Positions 1 to 12,657 are shown, numbered from the stretch's first letter. The stretch: DNA of 64,000 bases from Karstenula rhodostoma CBS 690.94 (GCA_010093485.1 MU001515.1:639518-703517), one strand, 5' to 3'. Notes: a model not told the origin generated them from the sequence alone. Program-made: numbers and translations.

Positions 1-3000
1 AGAGGTAAGGTAATGCTGCTGCTACACTTCAGTATTTCGACGACGATAAACAGGAGAACGCGACGCCCGATGTTTCTGCGGCACCAGAAAGCTACTCCTA
101 GAATTCGCTGAAAGTGTCGCGCGATTGCAACTCACGGCACCTATCGCGTGAAGCAAGCCACGTAAAGCTCTTAGTCCAGCATTGGTTCCAGATTTCTGGC
201 GAAGTGCTGGCTGCTGGCAGTTGTGGTCTCAATATCCGTCGCACTTACTTCCAGAAATGAGGGGATTCACGGAGCCGATTGAGACACTTACCTGTAGATG
301 TTGTCCGTTAATCACTCAGTTGTCCAAGTCCTCTCCCGTGTGCAACAACGCCACTGAGCCTCTCTACGACTAAGCGCGGGGATTTGAGGGCAGGCTATAA
401 GTTGGCAAAGTTTTTGTACTGCTACTACGCTCGGAATGCCACAGCGTATGGTGTATTTGAACGAACCTCTTGTTGCGCCGATGCAATTGGCCAAGGCCCT
501 CTGAAAGACTGAGCGCAGGCCTAGAGAACCCTTTTATCCCGTCGCTCGGCGCTACGGGCACGGAACAGCGAGCTACGAAGTAGGACGAATATTCTTGTAC
601 CATGTAGCAGGTACTCTGGAGGGCTTTTGTGTCGAAGTTCACATTGACCTCCACCTCTCACACCCATCCTCGTCTTTTGATACATGTCAACTGTGAATGC
701 ACAACTTCTCTAGAGATACAAGGCAGCGCAATGGAACTTACCCCGCGATGAATCGGGGGCGCGGTACGCTCAGGGCTGAGAATGGCAGTGCATCGCGTGT
801 TGCATCGGACCTAATATTCACATGAATGAGGATACCCAGGGTCGAACTCAGAAACAACGTTATCGCAAGACAGATTTATTCTATAGCAAATGCCAACATG
901 TATGCGGGTCAACGTAAGTTTTCCGTATAATCGAAGGAGGCGATTTTGCGCTGACCTTGCGCGTAAAGTTGATCTGAATTCAAATACAGATACTAGTAAT
1001 CATTTCGTGACTCATGACTCCACCCGCGTCACAAACATTCAAACTATTAATAGCCATTGTCACTAAATCGTCCAAGTGTTTGCATTCGCGGCTGCGTATG
1101 GTGTTATGGTCCGGGGTTCATACGAATTCCTGGGAGCTGGTGCACCATTTCAGGCAGGATCCGCGGCTGTTACAGCTATGGATGTTGCTATACACCGTAA
1201 CTCAGTCTCAATGTTTTCAAGGTATGCTGTCATCGCGAGAGGGGCAATATATATTTGCACCAGTGGGACGCGCTATTGGCGTTCTCCGCTTATAAGAGAA
1301 GCTGACTTCGTGCAAATGGCATATGATAGTCCTGGTCCCGTAGCGAGAGTCACTGTGGTCGAGATCTGGCGCGGCCTAATGTGTTGGGCCTGACTTGCTT
1401 GCGGTTTGAAAAGTACACAAGCGCGTTGCCTCCAAATATTTGAGGTGGCTTTACCTACCTTCTGCCACATCAGGAGATGGAAAACTCGGTCCTAGTTCCC
1501 AGCTACGACTTTCCCCCCTTTTGCCTATTTTGTCACAGCTCCGATCTTACCGATCGTGCTAAACACCCACCTTCTTCGACAACGATACTAGTTGTCCTAG
1601 TGAGTAAGTAGGATGTGCTTATTATATATCAAGCCTCTAAACTGTCGGATCCGGCGGCAGCCTCTTCGGCCTTGGAGAGGGTACCCTCGCCAGGCGGTAG
1701 AATAGTGGATAACACAGCGATATCAAACGTGACTGGCGACGAATGCCCGCTAGTCTGTATCTCGGGAAGAGTTGAAGGTACGTTGATGGGAAAGGTTGTC
1801 TCGGAGCGTACAGGAGATGAAAGTGTGGAGATACCTCACGCGAGGCCGTTCGAATATCCAACTTATCAGATTCAATACCTTGGGATCGTCTAGCCTATTA
1901 TTAAGTTAGATCTACTATATCTCATTGCATGAGATCGGTTGTCCCTTTTCAAGAGCAGGTTTAGCTAAAGTATCACAGCCACAGCGCTATCAACAATAAG
2001 ATGGGAGAAAGAGGCGCCGGTGGACAAGCGATACACCACATATTGGAGAGAGATCCTCGAAGATGGGTTATAATAGATCTTATGTATAGGCCCTGTTGGA
2101 TGCGTGGGGTACCAGTGTTTAGCGTACGTCTGCTTCAATATTATTGGGAGATTACGTGCGTCCTGAGCCTAGCAAGATATCCCTGTGTGACTTTTCGACG
2201 ATGGCAGGGTAGATACAGTGGATATTCGAGATTCCCAGTCTATAAAATGGTGGCGCTCTGCGCCCTTCGCATCTTGCGAGTAGATAGAAAGAAAGCTCAG
2301 TGCTAGCACCTGTATCCATTCCAGCTCTGATAGTGTGCATTAATCCTCGCCCAGCGCTGATGTGCGGCATGGGAGCAGTCTGTAATCCTGGCACGCCTAG
2401 ACCTTGAGGTGCTGGGAAGAAAGGGGGAAAAGAGAAAAGAATCTGTTTTCTATCCTCTGCCTTATTTGTTCGTGCAGTTGCGATATTAATGTAATTAAGA
2501 GAGCTTTAGCTTACAGGGATCTTTCAAGAGCGGCCCTTAATCGTAGTAATACGCTGCACAGCCAGCGCAAGCCGTGTGCACTTTGGATAGCGGTCCAGCT
2601 GAACTAGCAAGATGAATATCCTATGTACTACCAAATGAAATAAACTTGCTTAGGAGATAGTGATCACTGCTGTTATGGGTTTTTATCTACTGCCTACTGA
2701 GTTGAACTGCCCACATCTGCCTCGGACACTTTCCAGGGGAAAGCTACGCCTACTTCACCAAAACATGTCCCCATACTCAACGCATCAGACGAGCCACGGG
2801 TTATATTCCGCCCATGGACATATCCTTGCGGCTCCTAAGAGTATGCCATTTCCTGTCAATAGCCAGTAATGCGTCTCAGAACATATCCTCTTCGTTGACT
2901 GGAAACGTCCTTGATGCCTCAGGCTAACCAGAAGAGCTTAGCGCTAGGCTAGCCGAAACGACCGAGAAGTGACATTGCCACTCGGTGAATACCTAGGATG

Positions 3001-3182
3001 AGTTATATTAAGTATATAGCTTAGTATATTAAGCGATAGGGGCAGCTGAATGCTCAGTTTAAAATAAAGGGCTTTACCAGCCTTTTATAACTTGAATAAA
3101 CTCGCAATCACAGATAGGTACGACTCTACTCTAAGACTAGAAAAGAGGAAAGAGAAGGCATGTAATGTATATCACTGCGTAT
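1..3182. other. Gene-free stretch, balanced composition
   Basis: About 50% GC with only short, mutually contradictory open frames on both strands. I found no recognisable protein, splice pattern or long repeat here. A short AT-rich patch lies near 3000-3060. It may be an old, decayed insertion or plain intergenic DNA. Confidence 0.5.
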
Positions 3183-3372
3183 ATGTGGGGATCCTAGAGT
3201 TGTAGAAGACAATAGGGAGGCGCCTATAAGTGCCTGTTAGGAGGGCGCCCGCGAGGAGAAGGGAGTGTTAGGGTGATCGGTGGGGTAAGTTACGTATAAC
3301 TGTGGCTCTAGGATTATCGTCGCCTCAACTATCTCAACACTGCTCAACCACTATGGAACAGAACAGATCTAA
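3183..3372 (+). repeat. Dispersed repeat R1, copy a
   Basis: About 190 bp, beginning ATGTGGGGATCC and ending near GGAACAGAACAGATC. The same sequence recurs at 5143, 30034-30207 (reversed), 32393 and 56219. It has no coding capacity. Its length, lack of ORF and dispersed copies suggest a solo-LTR-like or non-autonomous element. Differences from copy d are almost all C/T and G/A changes. Confidence 0.75.
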
Positions 3373-5142
3373 TCGCTGCGCACTCGTCGAGGTAAGGGAG
3401 CGATACGCCCACAGTAAGCGACGAGTCCGCTATTCTTACAAGTATATATGTTCCTTAGCTGACCCTCTCGTCGCTACTACGGAAATAAGTACAGGCCTGA
3501 CAAGCCGGATCCGCCCTCTGTATTCTCTCCCAGAACGTCAAGCACTTGGATATGGCCCGGTTATCGCAGGGTAACTCCTGCACGACAGAAATCGCATCAG
3601 GCCTGGCTGTATTCAAGGAGAGGTTGATAGTCATGTTGCTGATAGTGAAGGAAGATATTACCTTAATTATACAGCGCTCATAACTCGCAGATACGAGCAT
3701 GATTAGAAGCGAGCCATGCTGTTTTTCAGGCATGTTGCTGGTAGCTGGAGAATGTGTGATGTGAAGTCAATGCTACTCGTGTTCGATTTGGAGTCCTCAC
3801 GGCATGAACAACGACAACGACGACGAGAGCGCATAGACAGGCTTAAGGCTTACTTGAACTCGGTATACAAACCTATGTCGCTCGCTAGTAAGCATGCTTC
3901 AAGTCCCCTTTAATGGTTCAATAAGTCGACTCTGAGGGGCGGCGGGACTTCGTTGGTGCTCTCAGCAACGGTGAGTTTAACAGACCTAAGGCGAGACTGC
4001 CCTTGGTACGTTTGCACTCTCTATCGCACAGTGGCTAGCATGTGCCTTACCCATATTACAGCCGGCCACTTCCGAAATCCACACCTTGGGACGACACGGG
4101 GTGATGTAGGGATCCGACGTGGAGTTCTCGGCAGACCTGTTGTTAGTGGTAGAGGTTTGTTTCAGCGTATACACTATTTTTCTAGAAAGCCGCAGACGTA
4201 AATGAAGCGCTCAGTGGCGTTGTCTTAGAACTACGTCACTTGCCCTTACCATTGTTCGTCGTCAGCGGTGGAGGCTCCGGCGGACTCATCTGCCCGTCTC
4301 CGGCGATGGGCAAGGGAAAAGATCTCGACGACTCTGCGCGACTGCCCGGCTGGGTAGTGGTCTATCTCCTTCTGGGAAGGCCGATTTCCTCCCTTTCCTG
4401 GTGGCTCGTCCACGAACCTTTGCTCGGATTCGACAAGCCATGTGCGATCGAAAACTCATGATGCAGGGCTAGTTCACGCAGTTAGAATAGGAGTCTGACG
4501 GGGTGGCTACGAAGCCTTGGAGCGGTCGCGATGAAGGTGGAGAACGGGCGGTGGCACTGGCGAGTCCAAAGTCGGCTTCTGACTGGCTTCCTGACATCAT
4601 TGCGCGTCAGGGGTCGCGTGCGCTCGCGATGTCGAATGGCTGTTGTGTGCCAGTCGCGCCGCAGCATCTCGCGCGGAGCATCCCTCACAGGTTTTGTTTG
4701 ATTCGTTATAAGCCGCAACAAACATTCACAGAACAGTAGTCCGTCATCAGAGTCGCGATCGCTTGGTTCAGAGTAGAACGGTACCAAGATCGCGATAAAT
4801 TAGAAGCACGTGAAATCTAGCCGTAAATCACGTACACAAGTGCATAGCTTCCGCCAGCCCAACCTTGAAGATGATCTATCTGTTACGTGTGATTACATTA
4901 TCAGAATCGCAAATATCCATAGACAAGATCGTTAGTGGATACGAGCTAGCGTAAGAGTAGTGTGTGATATTTGGGGATGCAGTGTATGTAGCCCACCGTA
5001 GGGGGCAACCCTCTACCGGGTCGCGATGCCTTTTGGAGGCGGGAGAGGTTGGGAGAAGCTGTAAGCCAAACCAGGGGTCGCACACGGCACGGCGCAGTTG
5101 GAGGCCCACTGCATGCGGCATATATCCTCTAAGCGATCCCAC
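3373..5142. other. Gene-free stretch between R1 copies
   Basis: Two opposite-strand frames near 4240-4790 are open for 70-100 codons, but neither shows a recognisable domain or good codon bias. Nothing else is supported. Confidence 0.45.
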
Positions 5143-5252
5143 ATATGGGGATCCCGGGAGCGTAGAAGGAAATAGGGAGGCGTCCGTGAGTGCTCCCAGG
5201 GGTGGGGGTGATCAGTGGGGTGAGTTGAGATGACGATATTCCCAGAGCAGTA
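5143..5252 (+). repeat. Dispersed repeat R1, copy b (rearranged)
   Basis: The first ~85 bp match the other R1 copies in direct orientation (GGGATCCCGGGAG, then AATAGGGAGGCG). After GGTGAGT the sequence continues as the reverse complement of the far end of the repeat (TGACGATATTCCCAGAGC against GCTCTGGGATTATCGTC). This copy is therefore a partial fold-back or internally inverted derivative. Confidence 0.55.
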
Positions 5253-7829
5253 CCATAGGGACTTAGACTTTGTTTCATGGGTGAAGAGCCGATTTTCAAC
5301 AATCAGAAAGCCTGTATAGGTTCCGATTCAACCACTTTAGTATACGGACTACACTCTGGACTGAGCTGTGGTCGGCATGGAAGCGTGTCGAGCAAGCTTT
5401 GGGGTAACAGGTCGTCCTCTCCCAATGTCCAAGCTATACGCAGGCTGCAAGCGAGCAAGTGCTCAGTCCCACTGATTACATTCGCGAAACTGTCCACGAT
5501 CAGCTGGGGAGTGCAATAGTTAGGGTAAACAGTATGGCAGGGCTGCCTCTGCTGCAAGGACTGCCACGAGTTGCAACATCCCAAACCAACGTACCCACAC
5601 CACATAGCGATGAAGATGACGTCTGGGATTGGACAGATTGTGTAGCGCTTCCCGGGTATCGAAGGAAAGATTCTGTCAAAACGGAGAATGCTAACCATAA
5701 AATTTGATACTTTGGAAAACACGTCCGCAATAGGCGCAGATGACTTGTGTGACCATGCTGCCTGGCGTTGTGAATAATGCCCACTGCGTTCAAGAGACCA
5801 AGCGTTCAGGCGATAGAAGAGGATAGTTAAAAGCATCATGTGGGTACTACCAGTTGCAGCCATAGTACTGACTTCTAAGGTGCAAGCTCGCGACGTAGAG
5901 CATACGCATCGTATTTATGTCGAGGCGGCGAATATGTTGGCGGCCGTTGCCGGATCGAGCTAGGACTTGACTATATACAGCTGTGCCACTCTCGACCCGA
6001 TATTTTAGCATTAAGGGGAGTTATGGGATGATGTACTATTATGGTTGGAGTCGCGTAGTATGGTGTCTTCGTGCTGTTTGCGATGTTGCTCTCCTATGAA
6101 CACGCGACGACACGGAGGCGAATAGTGACTGGTGGCGGGAGTCCTGGTGCCAGACCACACTTTCCCCTATCCCTACAAGATCACCCATTCCACACTAAGG
6201 TTTTCCAACATATCCAGCTTCTCTAATGTATCCGACTGGCTCAAACAGTTCCTCTGCTCAAATTCAGTATATGCTAGCTCGCACTGTTCCTCCCTGAGGC
6301 ACGCACTACCAGCTTGATGGGATTGCAGGAAGTGTGTCGAAGAGATAGGATGTGTCAACGAGGTAGGATGTGTTAAAGCGGCAGGATGTATCGAGTAGTA
6401 TAGAACAGCCCAATCACATTAACATTGTGGCACTGATTAAATAAAGGAACCACGTCAGGACGGGAGGGACAGTGTTCCTCCACGAAGAATGTGTTAGAAT
6501 AAACAAGCAGCGTCGCCGACCACAATCAGAATTAGAGTCAATGCCGGCGTGTGCCGCATTGGTACGGCGGTAGTGGGTGACGACGGTTCAAGAGGAGCGG
6601 CGTCATCTCGGTCCACAGAGGAAATACACTATGCCAGGTCGTCAGCCATCAAGTCGAGGGGCGATATACTAGGCCGACATGATTCTCATACTAGGCTCGA
6701 CGGGTCTGCTCCAGCATATACTACATGAGCACCATCAGGCTGCCAGCTCGAACGCGAGACTGACGATCGCTTGGTGCGAATCTGCAGTAGTAACGCTACA
6801 CCTGGCATCAGATCGCTGCTTAGAGTCATGCATGAGATGGAGATACAGCTAGTCCAAAGGGGCTCCAGCAGTACCAGTGCGCCGACTAGGAGCCGAGGAT
6901 GACCACACAGCCATGAACGCGACACGAAGAAAACCCCCAGGACTTTAAACACACCAGCGTTACCAAATACTCGTTCATTCATAATCATATCAAACCCTAC
7001 CCGTACACAAGATACGGCGCTTTTCATGATTGCCATACCATTGCCATAACCCCAGCTTGATAGAGATGCAGGCTGCGTCTCAACAGCATCACCAGCGCAG
7101 GCGAGCCAACAAGATACACGTCCAACATCGCGCCAAAGCCAGATATCCAATGCCATACCATGATACTCGCTTGCAGGGTACAAGACGCGTAACAGATCCC
7201 CAGTATCCACCTTCCCGCTTTACGCGGTAGCCGTGGTTGCAGCTGTGCCCGTTGCTGTGGCCGTGGCCGTGGCCCTAGTCGTAGCCATGATGGAACCGCC
7301 GGCAGCCTGGACAGGTGCATCTTCGCGGAGTGGCTCCATGGCAGCACGAGGCAACGACGAACAGATGGAAACGAGTTCGACGTCCAAACCACGGGGCGAG
7401 ACTTGGCCTCTGTCAAAGCAAGCATAGCATGATGGCATGACATGACATTCGTAGACTCGTTAGGTAGCATCGCATCTTTGCGACTCGGACTCGGAACGTT
7501 TGCCGGCAAGACTGGCTCACATGCTCTCAATCGCGGCTTCTCCTCGTTCGCCCTCGGTCTGCGCTGGCATCCGTGACAGGCTCGCCCTTCACACCCCATG
7601 ACGCTCGCTCTCCATACCCAAAGACGGCTCCAGCCTCGCTTCCCAGCACCAGAGACGGGTGCATGCTCACTCCCCACACCCAAAAACGTTGGTATCCCTG
7701 TGCTGCGAGAACCGAGCCATACTCATCGCGAAAGCCAACTTCGCCGTGTCGTCGATCAACAAGACTGCCGCATCCGACAGGCACTCACAATGTGGCGCCG
7801 GCATCGAATCCCGCATTGCGCCAGTCTTC
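5253..7829. other. Gene-free stretch with short repeats
   Basis: Three nearby copies of AGGATGTGT/AGGATGTAT lie at 6348-6392, and a GTGGCC-type hexamer run lies at 7255-7275. A 186-codon minus frame (5863-5303) and several overlapping frames at 6690-7780 are open, but they conflict with one another and show no domain. I do not call genes here. Confidence 0.4.
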
Positions 7830-9239
7830 TCACCAGCCCATGTCCAGCGGCACCGAGTTTGCCCGCCGCGCGCCTTCCTCGGTCGCAAGACTCCCACTGC
7901 GCCGCCGCTGTGCGATGCTTAGCCTCTCCTTGACGAGCTCCATCCTCTGCTCGCCCATGTACTCGTCCAGCTTCTCCTTGGCCGTCGTGTACGCCTCCGA
8001 CGTCTCCAGCTCGACCGTCTCGACCAGCTCCCTGGTGCGCTCCTCGAGCTGCTCCAGCTTGGTGTCGTAGACGCGGTGGATCTCCATGAGGCCATCTTCC
8101 TTGACCACAGCCAGCTCGAGGCGGTGCTCTTCCAGATGCTCTTCCAGAACCAGGTCTGCCGTCTCGCGGACCTCGAGCGCATGCGCGTAGTTGTCGACGG
8201 CGATCTGCTCGGCGACCTTCTCCGCGCAGTCGTTCAGCTGGGCGCGGATCGCCCTGTGGAGCGGCGACATGGGGTTTGGTGGGGGCGTCGCCTGGGGCGG
8301 AGGCGTCGATGTGGGAACGGTGAACATGTGCTTGAGGATGCCGGGTAGCACGTCGGACAGGACCTCTGGCAGGACGTCTCGCAGAGCGCTGGGAAGGAGC
8401 TTCGCCATGGCAGCCTCGGTGGCGGCTTGCAGAGGGTCGAGCGGGTCGACGGGCGGGGAGGACGGGGCTATTGTGGTGGCCTTCTCGGTCGGCGAGCCGG
8501 GGTCTACGTAGACGCCGGTGTCGAGAAGGAGGCGTTTCGGTCTCGGCGCTTGGGGCGAGCCCAAGGGTGCTGCTGGGCATTAACGCGGCGGAGTGGGGCA
8601 CCTGTGACGGGACTTACATCGTCGTGGGCGTTTCGACGACTCTTCCTCGTATAAAGGAGGAGCACTGCACGGCGGTGCCTCGCCAGGGCTGAAGATGGTC
8701 CAGTCTGCCTCCCTGGCTGTCTCGGCGCTGAGACGTGGAAATCCCGTCAGTCCTGAGCTGCCAGCCAGGCACTCAAACTGTGCTGTCTTGTCCGGATGCA
8801 GCCAGTAGTAGTCGAAGAGAATGTCGAGCCTCGTTGCTTTGGCCAGCGCTGCGAGCTGCTCGAAGCGAGGGTCGAAGGCGTCCTTGGCGCATAGGTTTCC
8901 GGGCGAGGGGGAGAGCACCACGCAGGGTTGGGTGAGGACGAGGCCCAGCGACTTCAGCTTTCCTCCACGCGGCCGCGCAACCTGCGCCAGTTGCGCAGCC
9001 GACGCGGGGGCATCGCTGACCGTGGTCGTGCCAGGCTCAAAGGTGTCGCCATCGTAGACCAGGCTTATCCGCTGGTCCGAGTCGAAGCCTCGGACGGGGA
9101 GCTCGAACTGCAGTTCAATGGTCGCCTGCCGAGCGCGCTCGTTGACCAGGATGATCAGGGTGCCCGGGCACGGAGACGTGTGGTCGAACAGCGAAGAAGC
9201 GAGTGCGGGTATGCCGCCCTTGCGGAAGAGGTTTGCCAT
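7830..9239 (-). CDS. Two-exon gene, coiled-coil protein of unknown function
   Basis: Exon 1 is 9239-8618 and exon 2 is 8569-7830, giving about 453 aa. The ATG (MANLFRKGG) is the first in frame. The 48-bp intron has donor GTAAGT and a tandem acceptor CAGCAG, so exon 2 could also start at 8572; both keep the frame. The N-terminal ~190 residues form a globular part with a conserved-looking FDYYW / W-rich stretch, followed by PPLYEEESSKRPRR, a basic nuclear-type signal close to the junction. Exon 2 has a proline-rich linker and then a long charged helix (roughly residues 325-440, rich in E, L and R) that should form a coiled coil. It resembles uncharacterised Pezizomycotina proteins with a PPxY-x-(E/A)-x-S-x-KRxR junction. 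I cannot name a function. It looks intact. Confidence 0.8.
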
Positions 9240-9815
9240 TGTCAATGCTATCGTCTACATAAGCCACCCGGTGCTGCTCGACTCACCCTAGCTTGCCCCC
9301 GTCGCACCGACAACGGCGCAATGGAACTGCCCGCCCGCCCGGGTTTTGCGAGCAACCCTGACTCTGTTGCGACGTCCGGAGCCGCGCACCTCCAGTCTCG
9401 CCGTGTGCACGCTGCCCGGCCCAATAAAGCAACACCCCTCGACGGTAATGCGCAGTTGTGCGCTGCGTCGAGGCCTTGTGAGATTCGCAAGGATGGTGCG
9501 ATGAACTAGGACATCGGAACGGCGCGGAGACTAAACGAGGCCTGGCGGCGTGCGGAGGACGTCGGCCGTGTCGCTGCGTGGTTTGGCGTAGGTGTTGCGC
9601 GGATGCTGTGCGGGATGGAGTCGTGCGGATGAGGATGTTGGAGGGCGAGGTTGAGGTGATGGAAGTGTAGAGGCGGTGGTGGTTGGGCAGCGCGCGTTGA
9701 GGGCAAAGTGCTTGGCAACGCTAACCCGCGCGAGCCCGAGTCCGTGCGCCTTGCCGTCCATCCACCTCTGCAATTCACTCCGTCTATTCAATCCGTGCCC
9801 AGGTGCTCCCGTCCG
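9240..9815. other. Upstream region of the 9239-7830 gene
   Basis: GC-rich, with overlapping frames on both strands (for example 9778-9506 minus) that start at non-ATG codons and show low-complexity S/T/P/R content. It probably carries the promoter and 5' leader of the minus-strand gene. No gene is called. Confidence 0.35.
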
Positions 9816-10968
9816 TCATGACAAGGCACGACCTTTACCCCATACATACATCATGCGATGACGTTCTGTAAGCGTGTACTGGAGGCGAAAGCTCCAGTGT
9901 CTCGAATGCCTACCTCTGCCTCCTCCTATCCTACCATTACCACCCCTACGCAGGTAGTTGCTCCAGACTGACAGACCATCTTCTGGTGCTTCGCGTAAAT
10001 CTTGGCCTCCTTTGATGCCCCGGCTCATCGCTTGTTGAGCGTGAACATCTACCTGGTTGCGTGGTCATAACCACCGTCACTGCCTGACCCATCGTCTTGA
10101 GCTCGATGGGTGTGGAAATTTGGGTAGGAGAAGGTTTCGAAGTCGTTGGTAAAGGAGCAAGATATCTCGTCTACCGTAAGAAACCGGTGGATGTAGTTGC
10201 GTGTGCGTGGATGTGCTGCAAGAGCTGGAGCTGGCAGAGCGAACGTCTACGCGACCTGTCCTTCTGGGATTTCGGGCGTTTGGTCTCGGGCTGTTCGTCC
10301 TCGTCTCGCGGTCGCTTCACTGGGGCCTGTGCGTGCTGGCTCGCGACGCTTTGGTCGGCGGAGATGTGAGAGCGAGGGTGGTCATGAGCGGCAGTGCAAT
10401 CCGTCCGATACTTGGCAAAGCATGGGTGCTGAAGTTTCTTGACGGTGGCCTTGGGCCCTTATTGACTGCCGGCCGTTCATGTCTCGGTATCTTCAGCGGG
10501 AGATCAGCCAGCGACCCGCCATCGGTCTCCAGCTTGGTGAGCATCGTGCAGGCATCAGCTTCCATCTTGCGGAAGGCCGCCTGCTCGCCCGCTTCCTCTC
10601 TCAAGGATCCACGAACTGTCTCCCTGGGCGGCGTCCGAAGAATGCTCCAAAGAGAGCCCAAACATGGCCGCGGTAATCAATCGGGCCTCACACGTTCGCG
10701 CTCAGGGTAGATGCAGGCAACGGTGCCTCCGTGGACGGCATCTTTGCATTTGATGCCTTTGGGTGGCAACTCGACATCGCTGCCAAAGTCAAAGTAAACT
10801 ACCGAATGCTCTGTGTACATATGGTGACCACCGCCAGGCTCACACAGAGCATCGCTTCGCATCTCCTCCTGCCCAGAGTTCCCCATCACATTCGAACGCC
10901 AGTCGGAACACCCAGTCCATGCCAGCCCACTCGAGTGAGGGCTCCAACCGGAAAGACATCGTTTGCTC
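9816..10968 (-). pseudogene. Frameshifted continuation of the 11319 gene
   Basis: Reading minus-strand downstream of 10969 gives a chain of protein-like segments in changing frames with no room for introns. They start MSFRLEPSLEWAGMDWVF near 10956, then HSVVYFDFGSDVELPPKG, CIYPERERVRPD, DYRGHVWALFGAFFGRRPG, REEAGEQAAFRKMEAD, KKLQHPCFAKYRTDC, PVKRPRDEDEQPETKRPKSQ, TRNYIHRFLTVDEISCSF and finally SVWSNYLRRG, ending at a stop at 9816. One break is a visible 4-bp duplication (AATCAATC at 10675-10682 on the plus strand). The first segment is in the same frame as the preceding short ORF, separated only by its TGA. I read this as one decayed gene of unknown family containing a nuclear-type basic patch. 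A functional gene with several short introns is less likely but not excluded. Confidence 0.55.
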
Positions 10969-11319
10969 TCAGCCCTCTCTCTGCTTCTTCTGTTGTGCCA
11001 GCTGGTCGAGATGCTCACGCTCGGCGCGAGTCACATATTCAGGGCTGTACCTCGTCTTCGGCTTCCAGGTCGGCTGGTTGTATGGTCGCGCTGGTCCGAA
11101 CCTGTTGAGCTGTCAATCAGACTCGCAATCACAACGACATCGAAAGCCATACCCTTGCTGCATCGTGGCCGCCAGCGTTTTCTTGTCGGGCTCCGGGGCA
11201 GGCTCTGATACCTGCGGGGTCGCGTCAAGCGGTCCGCTTCCGTTGACTTCCTGTTCTTGGTGGCGCTCCGGCTGCGTTGCCGTCTCTCCGGTGACGATCT
11301 TGGACTCGGTATCCGCCAT
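10969..11319 (-). CDS. Small two-exon gene or 5' part of a decayed gene
   Basis: Exon 1 is 11319-11153 and exon 2 is 11101-10969, giving 99 aa. The ATG begins MADTESKIVTGETATQ. The 51-bp intron runs from GTATGG to CAACAG and rejoins in frame to give MQQGFGPARPYNQPTWKPK, then a charged end (RAEREHLDQLAQQKKQREG). The stop is TGA, and the frame stays open after it for about 35 codons of protein-like sequence (MSFRLEPSLEWAGMDWVF). The TGA could be a former CGA arginine codon. If the stop is original this is a small hydrophilic protein; if not, it is the head of the relic at 10968-9816. The family is not recognised. Confidence 0.5.
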
Positions 11320-12657
11320 GACGGTCGAGGAATTGTAGCTGGACGTTCGAGCGTTGTTGCAGTGGTGCTGCAAGTGAGGCGAGGTGGGCAAATTGGGGAG
11401 GGGACGAGTGAAGGCAGTCACGGATTCCGTCCGTTTGCAATGACGTGAACTGCCCGCTCGAAGCAACTGGCTTCACGTGTTGCAGCTAGGCCCCGTGAAC
11501 GAGGTAACGTGCCCTCTCATGCTTGGCGGCTTTTGACGTGCCTTCCCTACTCACCTACTCACCTCACTCACGCCGTCTAGCGAACAACACCAAAGGACGA
11601 GCTGCTCAAACGCGCACCAACCTGCCAATTCGTGTACGTCGAACAACTGCGTGTCGCTGACGCCTTCCTTTCGCACACAATTGCTGGTTCGCACTTTACT
11701 GACTATGGCAGTACCATGGCCACTTCCCAGCAGCAGGCGACTGCTACGCGCAGTCTTACCCTGATCATACTCGTACTGTCGGACCTCCCCCAATCCCCGC
11801 GGTCCGGTATCGAGCCACCGCCCAATTCGCCCGTCCTCGGTAGGTTGCACGCGTTGCTTTTAGAGCAATATCTCACAATAGTACAGCCGCGATGCATGTT
11901 GTCCAGGCATCAGAGAAGTTACAACGCGTCATGCTGGGCCCATCCGTTGTGCCGGAGTTTGCGTCCATGTCATCGCCTGCGGGCACTATGCCGCGTTAAG
12001 GCGTGGAAAGACTACAGCGAGGCCATCACGAAGGAATCCTTCCGACCGAGGCCAGGATTCAATGATGAACCTCGTATACGACGGACTTGCCAAGGGCGTC
12101 GGCCAGGGAAAGTGTCCGACATGGTCCCAACGTCTCGTTCAAACCCGTACTTCCGGTTAATGACATCGTGGCATTCACGATCGCGCTCTTTTCAAAGCGT
12201 ACACAAGCGGTTAGTCAGTTCAAGTTTTCATTGAGTTGTTCTCCCGACTCCCGCATCCTCTATGTACCTGAATCGTGAGCTTGTGAACCGAAGAACTACT
12301 TTCCCATCTCAAACAGATTCGACCACGAAAACAGATGCCTCAACATGACCCTCACAAACCCCCTCGTCGTCGCCATAACCGCCCTCTACGGCCTCTCCAA
12401 GACCTCCCAAACCCACGTCTCCCCGCTCATCACCCAAGTCGTCACGCAACTCGGAGGTTAGAGTGGTGGCTGTGACCTCTCTAATTGCGGCCGATTGTAC
12501 GGTATGTGGCCGCAGCTGCACCACATACCGCACCTTTCATGCAGTCGAAGATGAGGTCGGAGATATGATTGTGCGCGTCGTTTAGCAGCAACGTTGACTG
12601 ATCCGCAAACCGCCACTCCCGGTAACGGAACTGGCGTGCTACAGCCCAATGGTTCTT
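11320..12657. other. No clear gene; scattered coding-like fragments
   Basis: On the plus strand, pieces such as MHVVQASEKLQRVMLGP (near 11892) and MTLTNPLVVAITALYGLSK (near 12345) look protein-like and are separated by stops and frame changes. They may be the remains of one plus-strand gene. I cannot assign a family. Confidence 0.3.

Noticed and set aside
1014..1393. Alanine/glycine-rich 105-codon frame near 1.1 kb
   Set aside because: Short, no homology signal, and overlapped by two other open frames. No splice signals around it.
5303..5863. 186-codon minus frame
   Set aside because: No ATG context, no domain, and an equally long plus frame covers the same DNA. Likely chance.
7756..8601. 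281-codon minus frame rich in R/A/P over exon 2 of the 9239-7830 gene
   Set aside because: It is the out-of-frame shadow of the coiled-coil exon. The splice join selects the other frame, which has helical, acidic/basic-balanced content.
10201..10710. 169-codon plus frame
   Set aside because: It is the antisense shadow of the charged minus-strand relic segments (REEAGEQAAFRKMEAD and neighbours).
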